A stretch of DNA of 15,662 nucleotides from Actinomycetota bacterium (GTDB taxonomy: Bacteria > Actinomycetota > Thermoleophilia > Solirubrobacterales > 70-9). Made by a program: the position numbers and the translations under genes. Below are positions 7,330-13,624 of the stretch, in pieces (the first letter of the stretch is position 1; the number at the start of each line of letters is the position of its first letter). The notes beneath the pieces were generated by a model, which was not told where the DNA came from, did no database searches, and worked only from the letters and a program-made list of their open reading frames with translations. The DNA lies in the NCBI GenBank assembly GCA_005884985.1, contig VAYK01000121.1, positions 1-15,662 on the forward strand, given 5' to 3'.

Positions 7330-8145
7330 CTACTTCAGCAGCCGCGACAGACGGCGGTCCTTGAGCACCCGGCCGCCGGTCTGCTCCTCGGGGCAGTAGG
7401 TGGTGACGTGCTCGGCGAAGTGGACCGCGGCCAGGGTGGCGCCGCAGCGCGGACAGGGCTCGCCCTGGCGCCGGTGGACCTGGAGCGGCATCGGCAGCTT
7501 GTCGGGCACCTGGTCACCGATCACCTGCTCGTAGCGGTCGATCGCATCGCCGAGGACGTGGAGGGCGGCGTGCAGGCGCTCCACCTCCATGCCGGCGATC
7601 ACCCGCTGGTCCCGCAGCATCGGGTGGAGGTGGCGGGGCTGGTCGATCCGACCGGCGAGCTCCTCGAGCGGCGGCGCCGGCCAGGCCTCGGGCCCGAGCG
7701 TGGCGACCATCTCGTCGCCGTCGAGCTCGGCGGCGCGCAGCAGCTTCGCCCAGGCTCGCTGCTTGGTGCCGAACTCGCGCAGGCGCAGCTCGCGTCCGTC
7801 AGCGAGCCGCAGCAGCACGCGCGCGGTGCGGTCGCGGAGCGAGGCGCGCTTGTCGAACACCTGCAGGCGGCCGGCCGACATCAGGTGGACGAGGAGGGCG
7901 AGCGGTTCCGCGGAACCAGCGCCATCCCCCGCTGCCGGGCCGCGCTCGAGGGGGTCGAAGTCGACCACGGGCATCTTCCCGATCCGCCGCACGGCGGCGA
8001 TCCGCCGGCTTGCGAGAACGCCGAGCGGCGGGTCGACGCTCTTCATCGCCACCATCCCCGGCGCCAGCGCCGACTCCACCTGGACGCCGGCCAGCGACGC
8101 GCCGAGCCGCCGCGCGGTGATCTCGACCTCGGGCACCTCGGGCAT
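7330..8145 (-). CDS. Fpg/Nei family DNA glycosylase, apparently lacking the H2TH core
   Basis: Base-excision repair enzyme family that removes oxidised bases and nicks the abasic site. The N-terminus MPEVPEVE supplies the catalytic Pro2 and Glu3. RRIGKMPV carries the conserved Lys57, and HLMSAGRLQVF and LREFGTKQRAW are typical of the N-terminal domain. LRDQRVIAGM (177-186) should continue into the helix-two-turn-helix motif (GNIYADE-like with the DNA-contacting Asn). Here it runs straight into EVERLHAALHVLGDAI. I judge about 25-30 residues to be missing in frame, with the junction near 7590. In the zinc finger, C231, C234 and C251 are present, but the fourth ligand is Glu254 (YCPEEQTGG instead of CPxC). 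The arginine of GGRVLKDRR is retained. Family membership is clear. Activity and the exact subfamily (Fpg or Nei) are uncertain, so I give no symbol. Confidence 0.9.
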   Translation of the reverse strand: MPEVPEVEITARRLGASLAGVQVESALAPGMVAMKSVDPPLGVLASRRIAAVRRIGKMPVVDFDPLERGPAAGDGAGSAEPLALLVHLMSAGRLQVFDKRASLRDRTARVLLRLADGRELRLREFGTKQRAWAKLLRAAELDGDEMVATLGPEAWPAPPLEELAGRIDQPRHLHPMLRDQRVIAGMEVERLHAALHVLGDAIDRYEQVIGDQVPDKLPMPLQVHRRQGEPCPRCGATLAAVHFAEHVTTYCPEEQTGGRVLKDRRLSRLLK

Positions 8146-8151
8146 GAGCTA

Positions 8152-8157
8152 AGCGTA
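8152..8157 (-). promoter_or_regulatory. -10 box for the leaderless glycosylase gene
   Basis: On the minus strand TACGCT fits TAnnnT and stands 6 nt before the ATG at 8145. There is no Shine-Dalgarno sequence. It lies close to the opposing nadA box, so the two promoters may overlap. Confidence 0.45.
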
Positions 8158-8172
8158 CGCACGAGCGCGAGC

Positions 8173-8178
8173 TAGACT
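8173..8178 (+). promoter_or_regulatory. possible -10 box for nadA
   Basis: TAGACT fits TAnnnT and would start a leader of roughly 100 nt before nadA. TAGGAT at 8239-8244 is an alternative giving a leader of about 35 nt. Neither has a clear -35. Confidence 0.3.
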
Positions 8179-8248
8179 TGTAAGCCGTTCATTCGCCTGG
8201 TTGGAGGCTGGCCGTGGAGTCAGCCGGGCCGGCGAACATAGGATCGAA

Positions 8249-8269
8249 GCTCCGGGTTCCAGCCGGAGC
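8249..8269 (+). promoter_or_regulatory. hairpin in the nadA leader
   Basis: GCTCCGG (8249-8255) and CCGGAGC (8263-8269) form a perfect 7-bp stem with a 7-nt loop, ending 4 nt before the GGAG ribosome-binding site at 8274-8277. Its position could affect translation, but I see no known riboswitch consensus. Confidence 0.35.
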
Positions 8270-8284
8270 GATTGGAGCACCGCG

Positions 8285-9316
8285 ATGCAGGATCTCCAGC
8301 TAGTCCAGCCCAGCCCGCTCGCCGATCTGTCGCCAGTGGAGATCGAGCGCCTCTCGCACCAGGTCCGCGCGTTGGCGGCGGAGCGAAACGCGGTGATCCT
8401 CGCTCACAACTACCAGCTGCCCGAGGTCCAGGACGTGGCCGACCATATGGGGGACTCGCTCGGCCTCTCACGCGAGGCAGCCTCCACGGGCGCCGACGTG
8501 ATCGCCTTCTGCGGCGTCCACTTCATGGCCGAGACTGCCTCGATCCTGTCCCCCGACAAGGCCGTGTTGATCCCCGACCCCGACGCCGGCTGCTCGCTGT
8601 CGGAGTCGATCACCGGCGCCCAGCTCCGCGAGTGGAAGTCAGAGCATCCGGGCGCGGTCGTCGTCATGTATGTCAACACGTCGGCCGAGGTGAAGGCCGA
8701 GACCGACTACTGCTGCACGTCGGCGAACGCGGTCCAGGTGGTCGAGCACATCTGGCGCGAGCACGGGCCGAACGCGGAGATCCTCTTCGGCCCCGACATG
8801 TGGCTGGGCTCGTTCGTCGCCCGCGAGACGGGGCTCACTAACGACCCCGAGCGCTACGCGCGGTTCCACGTCTGGGACGGCGAGTGCCACGTCCACGCAG
8901 GGATCCGCCCCGAGGACATCGACCGCACGCGCGCCGAGCACCCCGGCGCCGAGTTCCTGATCCACCCCGAGTGCGGCTGCTCCACCCAGGCGATGGAGTT
9001 CGTCGCCTCGGGGGACGTCGACGCTGAGGGCGTGCATATGCTGTCCACCTCGGGGATGCTCCGCCACGTCACCGAGCACCCCGACGGCGAGTTCATCGTC
9101 GCCACCGAGACCGGGATGCTGTACCCCCTTCAGCAGGCGGCGCCGCGGGCGCAACTCGTCGAGGCCAACCGAATGGCCTTCTGCAAGTACATGAAGATGA
9201 TCACTCTGCCCAAGCTCCGCGATTCGCTGCGCGATCTGAAGTTCGAGGTCAAGGTTCCGACGCAGATCGCCGAGCGCGCTCGGATCCCGATCGAGCGCAT
9301 GGTCGCAATCGGGTGA
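8285..9316 (+). CDS. nadA: quinolinate synthase
   Basis: Condenses iminoaspartate with dihydroxyacetone phosphate to form quinolinate, the substrate of NadC; uses one [4Fe-4S] cluster. The 343-residue product is of normal length. Visible motifs are AVILAHNYQLPEVQDVAD (residues about 36-53), FCGVHFMAETASILSPDK (75-92), PDAGCSLSESI, and HPECGCSTQAM (228-237). By comparison with the E. coli ligands Cys113, Cys200 and Cys297, the likely cluster ligands are C103, C201 (DGECHVH) and C300 (MAFCKYMKM). ATG 8285 is chosen because GGAG lies 7 nt upstream and the family N-terminus begins there; an earlier in-frame start at 8201 would add a non-conserved extension. It is transcribed away from the glycosylase gene and toward the mau-like genes, which have their own promoter. 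nadB, the usual source of iminoaspartate, is not in the window. Confidence 0.96.
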   Translation: MQDLQLVQPSPLADLSPVEIERLSHQVRALAAERNAVILAHNYQLPEVQDVADHMGDSLGLSREAASTGADVIAFCGVHFMAETASILSPDKAVLIPDPDAGCSLSESITGAQLREWKSEHPGAVVVMYVNTSAEVKAETDYCCTSANAVQVVEHIWREHGPNAEILFGPDMWLGSFVARETGLTNDPERYARFHVWDGECHVHAGIRPEDIDRTRAEHPGAEFLIHPECGCSTQAMEFVASGDVDAEGVHMLSTSGMLRHVTEHPDGEFIVATETGMLYPLQQAAPRAQLVEANRMAFCKYMKMITLPKLRDSLRDLKFEVKVPTQIAERARIPIERMVAIG

Positions 9317-9351
9317 TCGCCGACCGCCTGGATTCCCACGCCAAGCCTTGC

Positions 9352-9357
9352 TAGCTT
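9352..9357 (+). promoter_or_regulatory. -10 box for the mau-like operon
   Basis: TAGCTT fits TAnnnT and lies 6 nt before the GTG at 9364, predicting a leaderless message for the whole mau-like operon. It starts 35 nt after the nadA stop. Confidence 0.45.
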
Positions 9358-9363
9358 GACAGC

Positions 9364-10260
9364 GTGTTCGGGCTCATCGCCCGTTTCGTAGCAGCCTGCG
9401 TCCTGGCGGGGTCGGCGGCGCTGAAGCTCGCGAGCCCTGGCTCTAGCCGCGCGGCGCTGGCGACCTTCGAGGTCGAAGGCGAGCGGCTGCGCTGGATCGG
9501 CTGGGCGGTCCTCGTCGCCACCGAGCTTGGCCTGGCGATTGCAGTCGCCGCGGGAAGCGACCAGGCCGCATGGCTCGCCGCCGGGCTGATGGCCCTGTTC
9601 GCGGCGGCGCTCGTCGGCGCGATCCTGCGTGGGCGAGCCGGCGCGCCCTGTGCCTGCTTCGGCTCTCGGTCCACGGTCGGCTGGACCTCCGTTCTCAGAA
9701 ACCTGGCGCTCGCTGCGGGCTTTGCGATCCTTCCCCTGCTTCCGCAACGGAGCCTGTCCACCGATCAGTGGCTGGGCCTGGGGCTGGCGCTGGCCCTGGT
9801 CATGTGCCTGGGCCTCGTGATCGCCGTGCTGGCGCTGGCGCGCGAGGTCGGGATGCTCCGGCTACGGCTCGGCCCCGCCGCGGCGCTCGAGATTCCCGAG
9901 GAGGGCCCCGAGCTCGGCGAGCGGGTGGAGGCGATCGACCGCTTCGCGGGCCCCGGGGACGCCTCGCTCGCCCTGGCGGTCTTCACCTCGGAGGGCTGTC
10001 GCGTCTGCCGCGGGCTTGAGCCCGCGATCGCCGCGCTTGCAGGGGACCCCGCGATCGCGATTCAGGCGTTCGACGAGGTCGCAGACCGGGACGTGTGGTC
10101 CGAGCTCCGGATCCCGGGCAGCCCGTTCGCGATTGCCCTCGATCCCAATGGCATCGTGCTCGCGAAGGGCACGTTCAACAATCTCGCCCAGCTCGAGAGT
10201 GTGCTTGCCACCGCCGAGCGCCGCCGGTCGGCCCTCCTCACGGCGCGTGGAGGCAGCTGA
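9364..10260 (+). CDS. MauE-like membrane protein fused to a thioredoxin/MauD-like domain
   Basis: A 298-residue two-domain redox protein. Residues about 1-160 are a MauE/DoxX-like membrane domain with segments near 4-22, 46-64, 68-89, 112-126 and 134-160. It carries the MauE signature GAPCACFG (C96, C98) followed by VGWTSVLRNLALA. Residues about 200-285 are thioredoxin-like, with FTSEGCRVCRGLEP (CxxC at C212 and C215), RIPGSPFAIALDPNG (cis-Pro loop) and KGTFNNLAQLESVL. In methylamine-utilisation clusters MauE and MauD are separate proteins needed to form disulfides in the MADH light chain; here they are one chain. The next gene, a cysteine-rich exported MauA-like protein, overlaps this stop by one base and is the likely client. 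Start GTG 9364 follows a TAnnnT box by 6 nt. Confidence 0.82.
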   Translation: MFGLIARFVAACVLAGSAALKLASPGSSRAALATFEVEGERLRWIGWAVLVATELGLAIAVAAGSDQAAWLAAGLMALFAAALVGAILRGRAGAPCACFGSRSTVGWTSVLRNLALAAGFAILPLLPQRSLSTDQWLGLGLALALVMCLGLVIAVLALAREVGMLRLRLGPAAALEIPEEGPELGERVEAIDRFAGPGDASLALAVFTSEGCRVCRGLEPAIAALAGDPAIAIQAFDEVADRDVWSELRIPGSPFAIALDPNGIVLAKGTFNNLAQLESVLATAERRRSALLTARGGS

Positions 10261-10844
10261 TGGCCGAGCGCGACAGGATCGGCGAGGCGCTGGAGTCCCT
10301 GGCGGGCGACACCTCCCGGCGCGGCTTCCTGGCCCGGGTCGGCGCCGCTCTCCTCGCCGGTACGGCGGGAGGCATCGTCGCCAAGGTCGTGAAGCCGGGC
10401 GACGCGGATGCCTACACGAATTTCTGCGGACACACGTTCACGACCGGCTCGTGCATCCACCCGCTCGGTCTCCCGCGGGTCGACTCGCACGGCCGCCCGA
10501 TTCGCCCCAGCGACGGCAAGCCGGTCGACAACATCGGCCGGCTCGTCAACGCCAAGGGCTTGCCGATCTCCGCTGACGGGGACCTGAAGCGCGACCCGGA
10601 CGGGCTGCCGCTTCCACCCGCCCCGCGAACCCCCATCTGCAAGCAGACCGCGAAGACCTACGGGATCGAAGCTCATCCTCAGGGCGCCTGGTACCGCTGC
10701 TGCGACGGGACGGTCCGCAAGCTCTGGGACTGCTGCAGCCACCATGACCGGCGCATCAACGGCGACGCCGCACTCCGTGGCTACTGCTACGGAGGGCGAA
10801 AGGTCTTCTGCGTCACCTACTACCAGACCCACGTCCCATGCTGA
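10260..10844 (+). CDS. Tat-exported cysteine-rich protein, methylamine dehydrogenase light chain (MauA)-like
   Basis: A 194-residue protein starting at ATG 10260, which shares one base with the previous stop (TGATG). GGAGG lies 6 nt upstream. The twin-arginine signal is TSRRGFLARVG (R20, R21), followed by a hydrophobic stretch at 27-43. The mature part has ten cysteines (56, 65, 127, 147, 148, 158, 159, 176, 184, 194) and only two tryptophans (W144, W156). The sections WYRCCDGTVRKLWDCC and GYCYGGRKVFCVTYY recall the disulfide-rich MADH light chain, which carries the tryptophan tryptophylquinone cofactor. Flanking MauE/MauD-like and MauF-like genes support this. In Paracoccus MauA the two cofactor tryptophans are about 50 residues apart; here they are 12 apart, and Y175 may occupy the second position, so the cofactor is doubtful. 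The middle section (about 70-125) is Pro/Asp/Gly-rich. The substrate is unknown. Confidence 0.68.
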   Translation: MAERDRIGEALESLAGDTSRRGFLARVGAALLAGTAGGIVAKVVKPGDADAYTNFCGHTFTTGSCIHPLGLPRVDSHGRPIRPSDGKPVDNIGRLVNAKGLPISADGDLKRDPDGLPLPPAPRTPICKQTAKTYGIEAHPQGAWYRCCDGTVRKLWDCCSHHDRRINGDAALRGYCYGGRKVFCVTYYQTHVPC

Positions 10845-10872
10845 GCAGGCCTTCGAGCAGGGTGGCGGATCG

Positions 10873-11610
10873 ATGAGCGTTCTCGAGCTGAGCCTGGCAG
10901 TCGCCGCCCTCCTTGTCGGCCTCACCGGAGCCTGGTCACCATGCGGGTTTTCGATGGTGGAGACCATCGGGCTCGCCGGAGACGGCGGACGCCGCTGCAC
11001 CACGATCGCCGCCTGCGTTACCTTCGTCCCGGGCGCAGTGGTCGGCGGCGTCGTCACGTTCGGATCGCTGGCGGCCCTCGGCGAGGCGACTCACGGCGCC
11101 GGCGGGCGTCTCGCGTATCTGATCGCCGCCGGCATCGCGGTGGCGGCGGCGGCCGCCGAGGCCCGCGGAATGCGGATCGCGCCGCAGATCCGCAGGCAGC
11201 TCCCGCAGGGGTGGCGGTGGACGATGCCACTGCCGCTCGCCTCGGCGCTCTACGGGATCCTGCTCGGGCTGGGCTTCACCACCTTCGTGCTCAGCTTCGG
11301 GGTCTGGGCATTGGCCGGGATCAGCGTCGCCCTCGGAGACCCGAGCGCGGGCCTCGTGATCGGCGCGGCGTTCGGGATCGGGCGTGCGATCCCGGTCATC
11401 GCGGTCTCCCCGATCGTCGACACGCCGCTCGGTATCAGGTGCGTCGAGGTGATGGCAGAGCGGCCCGCGCTCTACCGGATCTTCCGGCTCGGGGACGCAC
11501 TCACCCTTGGTCTCGTCGCCGCGGCGCTCACCGCGAGCACCGCGACGGCGGCGCGAACCGAGGTGGGGAACGGCGCGGATCCCTCGGTGACCGGCAAGGC
11601 GCTGGCCTGA
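10873..11610 (+). CDS. MauF/CcdA-like membrane protein, probably truncated from a propeller fusion
   Basis: A 245-residue membrane protein with about six hydrophobic segments. The first ends in GAWSPCGFSMVETI (C24), typical of the CcdA/DsbD/MauF superfamily that moves electrons across the membrane. GLGFTTFVLSFGVWAL (133-148) is a later conserved-looking segment, though I see no cysteine there to pair with C24. ATG 10873 is 28 nt after the MauA-like gene, preceded by the G-rich GGTGGCGG; earlier in-frame starts lie inside that gene. The last residues, ADPSVTGKALA, do not resemble membrane sequence. They match the start of a propeller blade (xPSVxGxxLxW/Y) and the same frame continues as propeller after the TGA. 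The native gene probably extended to 12249, with this TGA derived from TGG. Likely role: electron supply or disulfide exchange for the exported MauA-like protein. Confidence 0.72.
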   Translation: MSVLELSLAVAALLVGLTGAWSPCGFSMVETIGLAGDGGRRCTTIAACVTFVPGAVVGGVVTFGSLAALGEATHGAGGRLAYLIAAGIAVAAAAAEARGMRIAPQIRRQLPQGWRWTMPLPLASALYGILLGLGFTTFVLSFGVWALAGISVALGDPSAGLVIGAAFGIGRAIPVIAVSPIVDTPLGIRCVEVMAERPALYRIFRLGDALTLGLVAAALTASTATAARTEVGNGADPSVTGKALA

Positions 11611-12249
11611 GACCCGGCGGTTGGTGGACCATACGCCGCCGTCATCGCCGCCGGGGGCCACATCCAGATCCTGAACCGGTATGACCGCAGCGTCATCGGC
11701 TCGGTACCCGCGCCGCACGCCCAGGCGCTGGCGATCTCCCGTGGCTGGCTCGCCTACCTGACGGTCGACGGCGGGCGGTATGCGCTCAGGGCGCGGCGCC
11801 TCCAGAATCCCACCAATCCGGGAAGGGTGAGGGGGGTCGCCTCCGCGTCCCGGCCGGGCCAGATCGGTCACCCCAGCCTCGACGGCGGCCGGCTCTTCTA
11901 CACGGTCTCGAAGCGGCACGTCAACTCGATCAAGCGGCGCGGCCTGCGGTCGGGTGAGCGGGGCACGGTCCTGCGTTCGCGGACCGCGGAGCTCCTGAAT
12001 CCCTCGGTGAACGGGAGGCATCTGCTCTACGTTCGCGTCTCGCGCGGGCCGGAGCCGCCGCTCGCCACCCACCCCAGGAATCTGATTCAGGCACTGATGA
12101 TCAAGCGCATCGGCCATCGCGGGCCGGGCCGCAGGATCTACTCGCATAGCCCGGATCGCAATCTGTGGTCGACCTCGCTGTCGGGCAGACGCGGCTTCGT
12201 GACCCTGCTCGGCCGCGGTGGGCCCAAGATCGTCTCGGCTCACCGCTAG
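11611..12249 (+). pseudogene. beta-propeller (TolB-like) domain cut off from the MauF-like gene by TGA
   Basis: The frame of the MauF-like gene stays open from 11611 to TAG 12247-12249 (212 codons) with no ATG, GTG or TTG in its first 70 or so codons; the first possible start is GTG 11827. Blade motifs recur across the TGA: DPSVTGKALA before it, then HPSLDGGRLFYT and NPSVNGRHLLYV after it. PHAQALAISRGWLAYL and NLWSTSLSGRRGFVTLL are other blade-like stretches. About four to five blades are present in total. The protein ends three bases before the stop of the convergent NTF2-like gene. Readings: a nonsense mutation, a sequence error, or translation restarting at 11827 to give a 140-residue fragment. 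It may once have served as a membrane-tethered counterpart of the propeller heavy chain of MADH, but I cannot show homology to MauB. Confidence 0.62.
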
Positions 12250-12252
12250 CGA

Positions 12253-12930
12253 CTACGGTGGGGCGAGAACCTGCGGCGGGATGTTCCCGACGCCGATCGC
12301 GCGGTAAAGCGTGGCGCTCGGCTTCGCGATCAGCCACGCCGCGCCGTGCTTCTGCAGATAGACGAGGTCGTCCTCCACGGACGGCTCGCGGTTGTCGGCG
12401 AATTGGGTGACCGTGGTCGCGGTGACCCGCGCCGTCGCACCGTTGATCGCCACTGCCGGGATCCGCGCGATCCGCGAGCTGCGATAGACGGGGAACCCGC
12501 GCGGGTCCCGGTATCCGATCGAGGCCGAGAGCGAGCGTGCGCAAGTGCCGCGATCGCGCGGGAAGTCGACCTTCGACAGCGCGCCGGGAACGAACAGCGC
12601 GCAGGCGCGTTCGCCGTCGCGCGCGTCGAGCGCCGCCACGTAGGCGCGCACGACCCGGGCGACCTGGCGCTGGCCGGGGCCGAGGCGCGGGGCGTTGGAC
12701 TCCTGCACGGCTTGGTGGACCTCGCGGTGCGTGCTCGGCCGATCCGTGCGCTGGCGGTGCTTGTGCGACTTCGTGGTGGTGGTGCGGGCGGGCGCCGGCG
12801 GGGTCGGCGGCTCGCCCGCGGGCTGACCGCCGTTGTCGCTCCCGTCGTCACCGGAGATCAGCAGCACCCCAGCCGCGGTGGCCAGGGCCGCGACCAGCAA
12901 CGGCAGCGCTGTCCGGGCGAACCTCCTCAC
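12253..12930 (-). CDS. membrane-anchored NTF2-like hypothetical protein
   Basis: A 225-residue protein beginning at GTG 12930, 6 nt after a -10-like box. The N-terminus (MRRFARTALPLLVAALATAA) is a basic stretch followed by a membrane anchor to about residue 26, with no lipobox Cys. A low-complexity Pro/Thr/Lys/Arg linker covers about 32-80. The outer domain (about 84-225) starts with RQVARVVRAYVAALDARDGE and RACALFVPGAL, and ends in strands such as ARVTATTVTQF and AAWLIAKPS. This is the layout of an NTF2/SnoaL-like domain, often found in actinobacterial exported proteins of unknown function. C110 and C129 could form a disulfide. It faces the end of the MauF-propeller frame with a 3-nt gap. 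No catalytic role can be assigned. Confidence 0.7.
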   Translation of the reverse strand: MRRFARTALPLLVAALATAAGVLLISGDDGSDNGGQPAGEPPTPPAPARTTTTKSHKHRQRTDRPSTHREVHQAVQESNAPRLGPGQRQVARVVRAYVAALDARDGERACALFVPGALSKVDFPRDRGTCARSLSASIGYRDPRGFPVYRSSRIARIPAVAINGATARVTATTVTQFADNREPSVEDDLVYLQKHGAAWLIAKPSATLYRAIGVGNIPPQVLAPP

Positions 12931-12936
12931 CCGACC

Positions 12937-12942
12937 GTTATA
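12937..12942 (-). promoter_or_regulatory. -10 box for the NTF2-like gene
   Basis: On the minus strand TATAAC is close to TATAAT and leaves 6 nt before the GTG at 12930. It lies 19 nt past the carbonic anhydrase stop, so this gene can be transcribed on its own. Confidence 0.45.
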
Positions 12943-12961
12943 GCGAGGAGGAGGGTGAGTC

Positions 12962-13453
12962 TCAGCTCACCTCGCGGAGCTGCCCCGTGTCGACGGCATA
13001 GACGAAGCCACGGACGCTGTCGGTGCGTGGGATGAACGGGCTGTCCTTGATGCGCTGGATCGAGTCGCGGACGTCTTGGTCGAGGTCGGCGAACGAGCGC
13101 GCCTCCCATTGGGGCCGCTGGCCCGTCTCCCCTTCGAGCTTGTCGGCGAACTCCTGATCGCTGAAGGTCAGCATCCCGCAGTCGGTGTGATGGATCAGCA
13201 TGATCTCCTCGGTGCCGAGGAGGTGCTGGGAGATCGCCAGCGAGCGGATCTCATCGTCGGTGATCACGCCGCCGGCATTGCGGATCACGTGGGCATCGCC
13301 CAACTCGAGCCCTAGGATCGGATAGGGGTTGAGGCGGGCGTCCATGCACGCCACCACGGCGATCTTCCTTGCGGGAGGCAGCGGCAGGTCGCCCTTGTCG
13401 AAGCTCTCCGCAAAGCTCTCGTTGTTCTTCAGCAGGTCGTCGGTGGTGCTCAT
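12962..13453 (-). CDS. beta-class carbonic anhydrase
   Basis: Zinc enzyme interconverting CO2 and bicarbonate in the cytoplasm. The 163-residue product has the metal and active-site signature VVACMDARLNPY (C36, with the D38-R40 dyad) and HHTDCGM (H89, C92), giving Cys-His-Cys zinc ligands. HVIRNAGGVITDDEIRSLAI and SPFIPRTDSVRGFVYAV match the short mycobacterial Rv1284-type group. The start is ATG 13453, preceded by a strong GGAGGAGGAG ribosome-binding site. The same frame is open far upstream, but that is antisense to the transketolase gene and not part of this protein. It is divergent from the split transketolase genes and in line with the NTF2-like gene downstream. Confidence 0.95.
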   Translation of the reverse strand: MSTTDDLLKNNESFAESFDKGDLPLPPARKIAVVACMDARLNPYPILGLELGDAHVIRNAGGVITDDEIRSLAISQHLLGTEEIMLIHHTDCGMLTFSDQEFADKLEGETGQRPQWEARSFADLDQDVRDSIQRIKDSPFIPRTDSVRGFVYAVDTGQLREVS

Positions 13454-13608
13454 GTCTCCTCCTCCGTCGGTGATGGCTGGCTTGGTAGGTAGTAAGGCCG
13501 ATCGGGTTTGCGGCCTTTGGGCAGGCGAGCCGGCGGGACTCGAGTCAGGTCCACCGAACCCCGCTTTCTCCGAGAATCCGCGCGAATGGTTCCGTCCAGG
13601 TCCGCTCA

Positions 13609-13614
13609 TAGTCT
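13609..13614 (+). promoter_or_regulatory. possible -10 box for the transketolase operon
   Basis: TAGTCT fits TAnnnT and lies 10 nt before ATG 13625, giving at most a few leader bases. There is no Shine-Dalgarno sequence. Other in-frame starts are ATG 13586 (upstream of this box) and GTG 13652. Confidence 0.35.
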
Positions 13615-13624
13615 CAGCACGAGA

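Noticed and set aside
8201..8284. Upstream in-frame start for nadA at 8201
   Set aside because: The extension is not NadA-like and ATG 8285 has a well-spaced GGAG site.
11608..11638. TGA followed after 4 nt by a hairpin (CGGCG 11615-11619 with CGCCG 11634-11638), as in selenocysteine insertion
   Set aside because: The blade motif expects an aromatic residue here, not Cys/Sec. The stem is short and no selenium gene is nearby. TGG to TGA is simpler. Searching the genome for selA, selB and selC would settle it.
10936..12243. 435-codon minus-strand open frame opposite the MauF-like and propeller region
   Set aside because: Composition is Arg/Asp/Pro/Gly-rich antisense shadow; the plus strand shows membrane segments and blade motifs instead.
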